Made by a program: the position numbers and the translations under genes. 64,000 nt of DNA from Lathyrus oleraceus (lineage: Eukaryota; Streptophyta; Magnoliopsida; Fabales; Fabaceae), in assembly GCF_024323335.1 (NCBI RefSeq), contig NC_066581.1, positions 295,502,536 through 295,566,535 on the forward strand. Reading direction: 5' to 3'. This document shows, one piece after another, positions 47,341-60,961 of the stretch. The notes beneath the pieces were generated by a model that saw nothing but the letters and a program-made list of their open reading frames with translations, was not told the origin of the DNA and ran no database searches. Position 1 is the first letter of the stretch, and every line of letters starts with the position of its first letter.

Positions 47341-48180
47341 ATAAGACACAGAATAAGTGAGAAACTAGCAAAATGATTCGAGTTAGATTCCAAAATTATA
47401 ATTTCAATCAATTAAACGAGTGACTTGAATCAAGATGATAAAATCAAGATTGTCATATTTGATTCAAGTCATGACTTGCATTTGTGATTCAAGTCAAGCA
47501 AAATTGTGACTCAAGTCACAATTGTAGATCCAAATTTCAAAAGATTAAATGTAATCATTGTTCGAGTCAAACATGAATATGACTCGAGTTAAGGTGCCTT
47601 TGATTCGAGTCATACATGACCTTGATTTGAATCAAGTCATTTAGCGCAAAATTCAAAATTTCTCATTTACTCGTGACTAGAGTAAAAAAAAGTTGTGACT
47701 CAAATCAAAGTTAAGTAAAATCTTGTTCCAAGTCTTCTAACTTGTGATTCTAGTCTACATAGTTGACTTTTAATCAATTTATTAAATTTAAATAAAAAAT
47801 ATTGAATGGTTTCAACTTAATTGAGAATTAGGGTAGCTTTGAGGTACATCAACTACGATAAATGGTAAGTCGAAAATACAGATAAAATCATAAATGTTTA
47901 AAATGCAGCAAAACATCAAAATACAGATGAAACCACACTGTTATCGACAGAGCAATTTCAATAAATACGAAGGATATTTTCTTTAAGCGACATCCTTCCA
48001 AGAAGGTGTAACACATGAAAACCGAATGACTGAAAATTTGAAGAAAAAGGCATTCGATTTGGAGAGGTAAACACTTATCTATTGGGGGTGCTTAGTACCA
48101 TACCACTTAATTTATCTTCCTTTTTCAAGGCTCCAAATAAGGTTTTACTATCTTTAATAATAATATAATGATGTTATCTA
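47341..48180. repeat. LTR-like region with GACTTGAATC/GATTCGAGTC words
   Basis: 47395-47770 contains about a dozen variants of ATTCAAGTCA/GACTCGAGTC in both orientations. 47820-48180 is unrecognised. No coding signal. The word cluster resembles those in the other copia-type LTRs of the window. Confidence 0.35.
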
Positions 48181-48721
48181 GCAGGTTCATGAAAATAAGT
48201 AGGTAATTTGTTGACGGATTCTGTTATTCGTATATTAGGGATAATGTGCATGATGTTGAGAGATCGAAAATGCAAACAAAAGTGTTGAATATCATTTAGA
48301 AAGGGTATGCTGCATCAAAAGTGCATTGGTTGGAGGCTTATCCTAGATAGATTTCTAACTCGTGTATTGTTGGCAAGTAAATGTATTATACCATAAAACG
48401 AGTGTTGTGCCTTTTGTTTGGAACCAGAAACATCACAGGATATTTTCTTCTGTGTAGTTTTTCCAAAAAAAAAAAGGTGTGCAAGAATATAATGTCATGG
48501 TTGAATGCTAGTGTGATTGAAGGCGATAATGTATTTGATCATTTATTTCGTGAAAACAAAAGCTTTTATATGGTTAGCAACAATATGGTGTGTGATTTTC
48601 AAGAAATGTAAAGATTTTTAAAGGATAAGAAGTAAACATTCAAAAGGTAGTGGTACTCGTTAAAACAATGTCATAGAATTCGATTGTTTATGAAGTAAAT
48701 TCAATCATCTTTCCTAGTTTA
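48181..48721. other. Intergenic, nothing recognised
   Basis: A 76-codon frame at 48381-48611 has no recognisable motif and includes a low-complexity A run. I do not call it a gene. Confidence 0.4.
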
Positions 48722-49905
48722 GTTTTGATGAAGACAAAAGTTTATAAAAAAATAAAATATTTGAAGTCTAACTCAATTAAATAGCACGGATGCATAAGCT
48801 ATTGGATGTTTTAGATTTAAGGAAATTGATCTTGGTGTTAAGCTATTTAAATATAACTCATTATGTATAAACTTTAGATGCTCACAAAAACTCTCAATTA
48901 TTCATCTATAAAGTTTCTACGCAATCATGCATCAAAACCATTCAATTCAAACATTTTCAAAGCATGTTTTTCAAAATTTATAGGATGGTAACTGGTTACA
49001 CAAATCACGTAACTGGTTACAAGTTCATTATGTTTGAACTTTTTAAAAACATTGTGCACTTTTTAAGTCAGCCAATCAATTACCTAATTTAAGAAACCAA
49101 TTATATGTACAATGTTGTTCGAAATTATAAAATCTTTTTGCGCTTTTTAAATCAGGTAATCGTTTACCTGATTTAAGAAACTGGATATAGAATGCAGAAT
49201 TGTGTCATTTCTATGAACCATTGTCATCCTACTACATTGTAAACTTTCATTAATCATCTACAAACCTATGCATCTGATCATAAAGGTTTCTTAACATATA
49301 TTTAAGGAATAATCGGCATAATTACCAATTACTTGTTTCATACAAATTTTAATACAATTCAAATATATTTTCTAAGTGTTCATTCATTTTCAAAATGTTG
49401 AAACTATGTGCATAACCTTCAAATCATTCAAAAAAAATTCATAATATATTTTGAGCACTTAAGGTTTATACATTATTGAATTGTAAATTGAAATGGAAGA
49501 TCAATCTTCATCTTGGAATTCATTCAAGAATAAAATACTTAAGATTATTCAAAAAAATGTGTGTTGTAACTTAATCACTAAGTTTGTGGTGATAAGTTGT
49601 TTGTTGTAAAAGGTTCTTTGAATTAGTGTAATTCAAAGTCCACTATAGTGTTTGATGTTTTTTTTAAAAAGGTCCTTTGATTCGAGGAGATTCAAAGTTT
49701 ACCATAGGTTTGGTGTTTATGTTAGATGATTGTAAGAGAGGTTTTCATGTGAAACTTGTACTAAGATCTAACATAGTGGAAAATCCTTCAAGGTGTGAAG
49801 AGACTAGATGTACCCTTGATAAGGGGGACTAGGATAATTCCTTGTGTTCATTCATTTTCCAACACTTTAATTTTATGCAGTTTATATTGCTAAAAACATA
49901 TCTTT
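48722..49905 (+). repeat. Copia-type LTR, plus orientation (approximate), related to 45229-46500
   Basis: Opens with TTTTGATGAAGACAAAAG, like 45233. Its right part repeats the order seen at 46225-46460: an ATTCAAAGTCCACTATAGT-like word, TTAGATGATTGTAAG, GAAACTTGTACTAAGATCTA, then ACTAG. The middle (48985-49190) contains GTAACTGGTTAC twice and related words. The two LTRs are well diverged, so they may be separate solo LTRs rather than a pair. Confidence 0.45.
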
Positions 49906-50037
49906 TTCATATCCGAAGATAAATAAGAACATAGCACAAATCGAGAAAAATCGGGCTACCATAATTTTCCCCCATTCCCTTCCCTTTTAGGTTGCATCTG
50001 ATAGTTACATCCAAAACACATATTGACTTAAATTATG

Positions 50038-50933
50038 TGTTAGGGAGTCCGGCCCAGGACCCAAGAGACTTTGACACCATATATCTATCCAAAATTTTAA
50101 GACGTTAGGGGTATGAGTCATTTTCTCTTATAAATCCAACATTTCGCTCCATTTCTAATCGACGTGGGACTTAATCACTCACACCACTAGCTTTGATCCA
50201 CACTAGGATCCACTTTTGCTCCCCTCACTAATCCTAACTAGGCTCTGATACCACTTGTTAGGGAGTTCGGGGAGCGAAGAGCTGGAAGTGTCAATGGATC
50301 AAATGTCCAGAACCCAAGAGACATTGACACCACATATCCACCTAAAATTTTAAGGCATTAGGGGTATGAGTCATTTCTCTTATAAATCCAACATTTCCTC
50401 CATTTCTAATTGATGTGGGACTTAATCACTCACACTTGAATCCCAACAATTGTAAGGGAATTTGGGGAGCGAAGAGTCGGAAGTGTCAATGGGCTAAACG
50501 TTCAGGATCCAAGAGACTTTGACACCACATATCCACCAAAAACCTTTAGGCATTAGGGGTATGGGTTTTTTCTCTTATATATCCAACATTTCCTCCATTT
50601 AAACTTAACCACTCACACTTAAATCCCAACAATCTCCTCCACAAGTGTAAGTCACCCACATCACTAGCTTTGATCCACACTAGGATCCCACTTCCGCTCC
50701 TCCACCGAGTCTAACCATGGCTCTGATACCACTTGTTGGGGAGTCCGAGGAAGAAAGAGTTGAAAGCGTCAATGGCCTAAACGTTCAGGATCCAAGATTC
50801 AAGAGACTCTGACACCACATTTTCATCCAAAATCTTAAATGCATTAGGGGTATGGTCATTTCTCTTATATATTCAACATTTCCTCAATTTTTAATCGAAG
50901 TGTAACTTAACCACTCACACTTGAATCCCAACA
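50038..50933 (-). mobile_element. TRIM retrotransposon in tandem array (four LTRs), TSD TTATG
   Basis: Four copies of a short LTR, read on minus as TGTTGGGATTCAAGTGTGAG at the start and ending CCCTAACA or CCCCAACA: 50735-50933, 50451-50631, 50256-50448 and a partial one from 50038 to about 50195. Two short internal segments of about 100 and 60 bases contain perfect initiator-Met primer sites on minus (50720-50731 and 50242-50253) and a GGAGGAGAT purine tract (about 50632-50642). The whole array is bounded by a perfect duplication TTATG (50033-50037 and 50934-50938), so it was acquired or rearranged as one insertion. No coding capacity, as is usual for TRIMs. It ends about 265 bases downstream of the AGL6-like stop codon. 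Confidence 0.85.
50720..50731 (-). other. Primer binding site of the TRIM unit next to the gene
   Basis: GCTCTGATACCA on plus, the exact complement of the initiator-Met site. The same 12 bases recur at 50242-50253 in the other unit. Confidence 0.9.
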
Positions 50934-51197
50934 TTATGTCCCAATAATTAACTATGTTATTTACAAAGCATCCAACACACTAATATATGGTTCATTCAAT
51001 TCCAAACAATAGTACATTACTTCAAAGAGTGAAATCAAGGTCTATATCTGTATCCCATTACAGAAAATGCATCTGCAAACTTCCAACACATAAAATTAAG
51101 ATACATTTTGTCTATGGCAGAAGAAAAAGAAAACTGGAATCTAAAAAGTATATAGACAATAAGGTAATAAACATATGTACTCTATTAAGTCATGGAA

Positions 51198-54003
51198 TCA
51201 AAGGATCCATCCTTGTCCTTGGATAAAACTATTCTCACCAACCATGCTCTTTGGAGCACTTGATGGTTCAGCATGAACATAGTGTTGGTACCTGCAGGAA
51301 ATAAGTAAACCACATTAGTGTTCTTGACTATAAAAATCTATTAAAAATCCTCTCAGACGTCTCCATCCTCTGCAGCCAATAATTGACCGTTGGTTGCAGA
51401 GGCCAGAGACGCTGAAGAGTATATGAGTATTTAAAACTATGGTATAGTATTAATTTGAATCAAACATGTTTAAATTTTCAACGGCCGCATTTTACATATT
51501 TCTATGAATATGATCATACGAAAGAAAGATGATTGGGAATACCCTATTTGCAAGAAAGGTTCAGGTTGGCAATCCATGTGATTGGTTTCAGAAGACTGAA
51601 AAGGAAAGTTGCCTCCTCCAGCAGCAACAGTAGCAGCAGAATTACTAGAGCTCCACAAGCTTTCAATAGCTTTAAGATTAAATCCATCTGATTCAAGCTG
51701 AAAAATTTGGTTCCATCAAATTAATGAATAATATTTTCAAAAATCAAAAGACCAAATCTAAACGTAGTGCAATAATACCTTGAATCTAAGTTGCTTATTT
51801 ATGTCGCCAAGGCGGAGTTCCTGCAAGACAAACGGTTAACATACATGCAATCGAATTGTTTTATTTACCCGGCGGATGAGGTAGCTCAACTGATATCTGT
51901 CAATTGAATTAGTTGATGTAAGTTGAGGTAGAAATTTTTACCTTTTTCCTAAGCTCTTCCATTTGTTCAATCATAATCTGTGTCTGCAAATGAAACATAC
52001 ATGTGATTTTGTATTTATTAAAGCATCATGAGACATAGATAGGTAATAGAAAAATCCAAAGGATTTTGTAATAATTTGAAGGTACCTACCTTCCTGTGCC
52101 TAGCTTGTGCTAAAGCTGCTTCAAGCTGTTTCTCAAGGTTTTGTAGCTCTTTTATGTTTAGTGGTCCAAGATCTTCCCCTAGCAGTTGCCTGAAATAACT
52201 TCACAATTTTAATGCAACATCTCACTATGAAATTTCAGATTGTTGAAAATGAAACAAGAATTATATAGAAGAAAAAAGCTAGCATAGTTCACAAATAACC
52301 TTTGTGCCTTTTGAAGAGACTCATACTTTGCCTTTAGCTTTGACATCTCTTGGTACCAGTTCTACAAATTCATTCAAATTATTTTATTAATCACTATCTC
52401 ATTCTCATCAAGAATCTCTAAAATACCATAACAAAATTTAATATTAATATATATATATACATATACATACCTGAGTTTCATGTTCATTAACATTATCATT
52501 ATCATTTTGACTAGTAAAAGAACACTTCTGGTATCTTTCCAGAGTTTTTGCAATGCTGCAAATTAAAACAAACAAACTCATTATTATATGTTACCATCAA
52601 CTTCCTTTAATACTAAAAATAAAATATATATCACAGTAAAATAAAGTAGAGAGAAAATATAAATAATAACATATTTCACTACATAAAGGATAAAAAGGAA
52701 AAAAGCATTTTACCTCAATGAGCTGTAAATATGCTGGACAAAGATAATGAATAAATGCAATAGCATATGTATATTATTAACATTTTCTGGTGAAATAGTG
52801 TAATTTTTTTTTCTAATCACATATGTATATTATAATTAAACTAGTAATTAATATATTTAAATGTGTGTTAAGTGTTAACCATCCAAATCATGACAACTCC
52901 TCCATATGATAATAAAAAAAAACAAAATCTTGTTGAACCTAACTTACATTGGAAACGTTGGAAACATGTATAATTCACATGTAAATTAAAAAACACATGC
53001 TAAATCACAACCTGTATATCATAGATTTTGTCAAAATATAATGTGGCAAAATTAGCTTATCCAATTCATGTATGTTACCAAAATCATATGGTTTATATGA
53101 GTTTATTATTAAGTTTGAAATAACAAAATAATCATAAATTACATATAATAAGTACTAGTAGTAAAATAAAAGGGTGAAAAACCCTATGAATCTATGATGA
53201 TGAAGAAGAATCTTGAAAACCTGAGTGTAGTTGTTGATATACATGCAGTATTAGTCCTGATGAAGTGTTGATAAAATAGAATGGTTAAATTTAGAGAGAA
53301 AATGTTGAAGAAACCCTAGATCTTGAAGAATGGTACAAGAAAGTGAAGAATGGAATATAAAAGAATAGATCCTAGTACTTTACCTTAGCATGATCATTTA
53401 ATTATCATATGATTGGTTAGTTCATAAATTTTGAGAAGAAAAATAAAGTGTACTGTTCCATCAGGAAAGTAACAAAGCTGAAACCTTTATCCCAGAATAT
53501 ACATAGAGAGAGTTTGTGGGGTAGAAGAAATATATATGAATTCTGAAACCTTCTTCCATCCTATCAGTGTTTGTGGAACCCCAAAATTCATACAAAGCAA
53601 TTAGGGTAAAAAGGGGTGTGAAAAGTAAAATCTTAAAAAACATGAGATGCAGAAAAACAGTGACTATTTTCGTGAAAGAAACTGATTCATTGAAGAAAGT
53701 GTGTTGCAGAAAATCAAGAGATCTATAAAGGTAAAACAGTGTTTTAGTGTATATTGGGATTTGCACCAAAAAAATAAATTTTATATGAAACATGAAAAAG
53801 AGAGAGAGAAAGTACCCAGAAGATGAGCTACCAAATTCAGAGAGTTTTCCACGACTTGAGAAAATGATAAGAGCGATTTCAGCATCACATAGAACTGAGA
53901 GTTCATAGGCTTTCTTCAGTAAACCATTTCTTCTTTTAGAGAAAGTAACTTGACGGTTGATCTTGTTTTCTATCCTCTTCAGCTCAACTCTCCCTCTACC
54001 CAT
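51198..54003 (-). CDS. AGL6: AGL6-like MIKC MADS-box transcription factor, eight exons
   Basis: Exons on minus, each with GT...AG borders: 54003-53816, 52555-52471, 52361-52300, 52189-52090, 51983-51942, 51820-51779, 51697-51543 and 51291-51198. Lengths 188, 85, 62, 100, 42, 42, 155 and 94 bases give 255 residues and keep frame throughout; the 62-100-42-42 core is the classic MIKC pattern. MADS domain 1-60 ([18 protein letters not shown] start), I region 61-91 ([14 protein letters not shown]), K domain about 92-173 ([37 protein letters not shown]). The C-terminus has AGL6-type motifs ([17 protein letters not shown] and a final GWIL). Such proteins bind CArG boxes in the nucleus as dimers or tetramers and act in floral meristem and organ identity. 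Intron 1 is 1260 bases. Oddities: Ser55 where relatives have Tyr, and GWIL rather than GWVL. No lesion seen; the AGL6 assignment is strong, SEP is less likely. Confidence 0.93.
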
Positions 54004-54050
54004 TTTTCTTCTCTCTGCAAAAAATAATAATATCTCTAAAAGGTTGTGAT

Positions 54051-54060
54051 ATTTATATAT
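54051..54060 (-). promoter_or_regulatory. TATA-like box upstream of the AGL6-like gene
   Basis: ATATATAAAT on minus, about 48 bases before the start codon. That would leave only a very short leader, so another start site or a leader intron further up is equally possible. Confidence 0.35.
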
Positions 54061-54063
54061 CAA

Positions 54064-55682
54064 ACTGTCTCCATGATGTTGGTTAAAAAGTTCTTTCTCT
54101 AAGTCAAAAAAAAAAGTTCCTATCTACCTCATATATTTGATAGCATAGTTTGCCACCAATAGTACAACGGTAATATACTCACACAAATTCGCTTCTATAC
54201 ATGGTATGAATTCGAGTATGCGGTTCACAATTCACTATGATATCATTAGCTGTAAATTTTTTTGAGATCGTGTATAAATTATTCACAGTTTAACTATTAC
54301 AAAATAAATAGACATTCTATTTAACTGCCGTTTAAACTTAACAAACATTTTATAAAGTTTTATTTAGTCCGTGTATGATAGTTAGTTCTATATGTTCTCA
54401 AAAACAGTTCTGATAATGAAGAATAATTTTGTATACTTAAAAATTTGCAATGTGAGTATGTTACCATTATGGTGAGTACAATTTAAGTAGTTTAGTAAGA
54501 TTAATAATAGGGAAAATTTTTGTAATATTTTGTAATATATTGCAATAGAGTGGAAAGAAAGTGTGATTGATATAAATGGATTGTTTGACATAAGTGGAAG
54601 TTAGAGTTTAATTATATAGAAATAGACAATGCAACATAAAGAAAGGAGTATAATTGATCTTCTTTAACAAAAAAATGGAAACCCAATTGTTGTTATTTTA
54701 ATTACATTCTCTTTTCCAAATTTAATTTTGGTAGGTCTTTGTTGGCCCCTACTCAAAGTTACTACTACATGTTTTGTTTTGAATTGCTTTGAGTTTTTCA
54801 CTTTCCATGTGGAAAAGAGAGTCTAGAGTTCACTCAACATCATAGAGTAATATTTTTGGAAATGCAAACACCACTAGCTGCTCAAACGGTTTGGCCTAAA
54901 ATTGATGAGTAAAGACTATTGAAAGCTTTGCAGGTTGACCAGCAAATTGGAGAGAAAATCACTACTAAGATTTTATAATCATTGTATTCACAATCTTAAA
55001 GTCATGTTTGTTGAAATCATGGTTAATTTTTGTTTATGTTAAAAAAACATGAATAATTGTATTATATTGAAAACTAAATATAACATTCATAAGTACTAAT
55101 TGGGACCAGTATTTAAGTAGAAACATGAAGTTACTATTTTGTGTCCTCCGGTAGAAAAAAAAACAGAAGGAAAACGAGGATAATGTTTTCCCTTTTTGTG
55201 GAAAAGCACATGTTCTGTTTTGAGCATTCATTAGTTTAATTTGTGTCATAATATATCATTTTGGTTCAAGAACTAAATAATAAAGTTCCAAGTTAAACTC
55301 TAATTCTATCGTCTTTAATTTCAGCACTATTTGTGGTACAAGTACAGCCCTTGACTTCAGCTTTTTCTTTTTTCTATTTGGTTTTCATGAGCACTCTCTT
55401 ACCTTCTATTTATATTCAAGCTTCAATTTTTAAGTACAATTTTGTTAAATGCATTTGTTGAGAGTTGTTGTTTTTTCATTTTTGTATTGAATAAGGTCTC
55501 TATACTTATCAACTAAATCATTTGTTTTTGTATTTAGTTCCTTTAAAAAAATTCTACAAACAATGGTTGGTTGTTGATAAAATGGATTTGGATCTCTCTC
55601 TCTCGTATTTCTATCATGCTCTAATCTCAACAATTGATTAGTCTTTTTCTCTTTCTCATTTGTATTATTGTTATTTCTCTTT
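54064..55682. other. Upstream region of the AGL6-like gene
   Basis: About 1.6 kb between the gene and the nearest transposon fragment. AT-rich; I see no other gene, and no perfect CArG box by eye. Small frames at 54388, 55034 and 55445 show no recognisable protein motif. Confidence 0.5.
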
Positions 55683-56208
55683 TTCGATAATGGTTGGTTC
55701 CGCTCAAAAATCCTTGAGTAGGCTCATCTTATTTATCATAGTCCGGGAAAGCTATTCCAATACATAGTTTTTGCATTCTACAACACCATTTTGTGGTGGA
55801 GTTCTAGGACATGAGAAATTGTGAATAATATCATTTTCGATACAAAAAATCTTTAAATGATGGTTCACGAATTCCCCACCATGATCACTACAGAGAGTGA
55901 TTATTTTAAAAGCAAAAACATTTTGAACATCCTTGACAAAGTCAATAAAAGCTTTAAAAGTAACATTTTTATGGACTAAGAAAAGCGTCCACGTAAATCT
56001 AAAATAGTCGTCAAGAATCACAAATCCATAATAGTTTCCACATAGATTTCTTGTCCGCGAAGGGCCAAACAAGTTTAAATGGAGAAGCTTAAGAGGTTTC
56101 AATGTCAAAATAACCTTCTTCGATTGAAACGACACTCTTGTTTGTTTTCCCATTTGCCAAGCAACACACAATTTTTCTTTTGAAAACTTTATTTTTGGAA
56201 GACCAACT
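55683..56208 (-). pseudogene. Copia integrase, downstream part of an interrupted element
   Basis: Minus-strand coding: GLPKIKFSKEKLCVAWQMGK (end of the pre-integrase zinc region), LKLLHLNLFGPSRTR (the first catalytic Asp is Asn), TLCSDHGGEFVNHH (second Asp), then CPRTPPQNGVVECKN (catalytic Glu). After a stop, the homology continues to about 55683 (LSRTMINKMSLLKDF). The upstream part of this same protein is at 60555-60950; a 4.35-kb insertion separates them. Non-functional. Confidence 0.8.
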
Positions 56209-56778
56209 TGGCGCATCTCGAAAAATATGATCCTTCGCAGGGCGTTCGCGGAAAAATGATTCGAACAGAGTCGTCAACGAACTTTATTTATTCCAAAGAA
56301 GGAAAGGGAATTTTGTGTCTTCCAATATGTCAAGAGTATAATGCCTTTGGTTTAACAAAATGCTTGAGGTTGACCTTAATGGGTGTGAATATGGAAGTAG
56401 AAAAACGGTCTAGATGGGGGGTGAATAGACCCAAATTAAAAAATGTAACCACTATTTTCCAAAATCATAGTATTTTCAAAATGAGTTATGAGCGGAAGGT
56501 TTGAAGCGAAAATGAAACTTAAACAAACGATTATGATCTGGCAAACATATAGTTTGCTTCACAAATATCCAAGATTATAAACAAAGAAATGTTTGGTATG
56601 AATTGATTCATGTTGTGTAGTCACAAGAAGTGTACACAATTGATTCAATATGCGGAATCATAAATTCAATCAGTTTTCAAATTTATCAATCACAATACTA
56701 GCTTGAATAGTTGTCCAATTTCAACAAAACCTAAGCTTTACGTAATTAATCGCTATCAAGAACAAAATAATATAATAC

Positions 56779-58893
<2,115 letters not shown>

Positions 58894-60554
58894 TACGAAG
58901 GAATTGAAAAACCTAGCATGCAATCACTATGAATATAAATGCAAGAATAGAGTTAGAGAGATGACAACGAGGTTTATAGTGCTTCGGCGTTCGTCCTCGC
59001 TTGGCCTACATGAACTCTTCAATAGTTTCCCATTGGAACTTACATAGTTCCTTGTTATTTGAAAAATATCTCCAAGAGTTCATACAACCACCAATCCATA
59101 ATTACAGTTGAGAAAATAAATCTCCTAATTTTGATCTTGACTTGTATACAACAAACTTCCCAAACTCTTCTACATAATCTTTACTCGAATGTTTTTCTTG
59201 AACCTTCCAATAACACCAATTCTGCTCCAAGCCTTCATGTATAGCTATCAACCCCTGCATCCTACCGATTCATTAAGAAGTGATATTTTCCGAAGATTCG
59301 AGAAGAACATTTCCTTATATATAATCTTCCACACAGTTACTACTAAGCAGTGCTAGAGAGAAGAACCTACTTCTTTTCCATGGAATTTGTCACCACCATG
59401 GACAATCCCTCTTTCTTGCTAACAACCTAAAAACTAAACAAGATCTTCAAGAACGGTTAGTTTCAAGTACGTGGCTCCTTTAGTCAATATCATAACTCTT
59501 GTTATCAAGATCTGAACTCAATTGAAGTTGTAGATGTGAGAAATTTGTAGCAAGACTTTGAACACTAAAAACAAAAGAAATTGATTTACACACAAAATCA
59601 CACTGAAAAATATGATTTGATTCAAAATAGAAAAATGAGGTGAAATGAAAGAAATGCCTAATTTTTGAAAAATATACCAGTTGATTCGGATCAGGGGAAA
59701 CGAGATTCGAATCAAATGCTTTCTAATTCGAATCAAGAACAAAATGTGATTCGAATCAAATATCCCATAATTGACAATATTTTTAGGCAACAAAATTTTG
59801 ATTCGGATTATGATGAAAGTTTGATTCGAATCAAATCAAACAAAATCAAACATGATTTTTGAAAAATGGAATTGATTTGAATTATGTACAAAATCTGATT
59901 AGAAACAAATCAGACAAAAAATTGTTCCCAGGCAATTTATCATGATCAAATTGTTGAGTTGAACTACTATCCAATTTGATCAGGATCAAAAATTCAGTGT
60001 AAATCTGAATGATTTAAATCAATCTTGTAAAATCTCAAATTTTAAAAATTTCAAAAGCTTTTTGAGATTTTACCTTGAATCAAAGTTTGTCCAAAACACA
60101 AAGTAATTTCATTTCACTATCGTATGCTATTGATCAATACGCACAAAATTAAAACGAATGCATTAAAATCATCTACGTGAAATAAACCTATGGAAAACAA
60201 ACAAGTTTTGATCGAATTTTGAGGTAAAAAAATGTTTGGTTGAAATGGCTTAAGCTTATGGAAATGCGAACGCAAATGAGATCGAAAAAATAAAATGAGT
60301 ACGCCAAGTTGAACTACACAAACCGTAGCTTAACAAAACTGAAGGTTGCCAGCCCGATCTTAAAAAAATTTACCTGCTAAGTTTACGCACATTTGAGAAA
60401 CGATTCAATCGGACTGTCTGTAGAATAGAAATTTTATTTTAGTCGACATTTTAAGCATTATGCAGAAAGAAATGCATGTTATGATGTGCAGATGAGGTGA
60501 ATCTCTTGTGAGTGCATTGATTTATTGATCGATGGGCAAAATCGGGGTATGAAA

Positions 60555-60955
60555 TAACTACTAGATTTTTGAATGCTATCTTATTTAGCAAGTCAAAATG
60601 CACATGGCTTAAGCATTTATGCCATAACCAAGAATCATCATTCTTAGCTACTAAACACTTAGTCACATGCATTGAGACATCATCTAGATCAACCATATAA
60701 ACATTTCAATCATAGAACCCTTAAAAAAAAGTCCTTACTAGTCTTATGCTCAATTATACAAATAAGAGTATCGAACAAAACCGAATACCCTTTGTCACAT
60801 GGTTGGCTAATACTTAGCAAGGTGTGTTTAAGCCCTTTCATTAACAACATATTTTCAATGCTAATTGTGGAGGGATTTCCCACAACACCTTCACCAAGAA
60901 GTTTACCTTTTGTATTATCTTCATAGGTGACATTACCACTTCCCATCTCAAGATA
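60555..60955 (-). pseudogene. Copia protease-to-pre-integrase segment, upstream part of the interrupted element
   Basis: Minus-strand coding: GKLLGEGVVGNPSTISIENM and LLMKGLKHTLLSISQPCDKG (segment between protease and integrase in copia pol), then after a frame change DSWLWHKCLSHVHFDLLNKI (pre-integrase zinc region). It stops at the Ogre-like LTR. It pairs with 55683-56208. The upstream side is cut at about 60955 by a plus-strand gypsy fragment. Confidence 0.75.
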
Positions 60956-60961
60956 TTAAGA

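Noticed and set aside
48381..48611. 76-codon plus-strand frame
   Set aside because: No recognisable motif, low-complexity A tract inside, surrounded by LTR-like sequence.
50038..50933. Cassandra-type TRIM with an embedded 5S rRNA promoter
   Set aside because: The LTRs show no 5S-like internal promoter sequence; only the general TRIM structure is supported.
53461..54063. A 200-codon MADS protein read through into intron 1
   Set aside because: A clear GT donor at 53815-53814 and seven downstream exons with matching frame show that the part below 53816 is intron.
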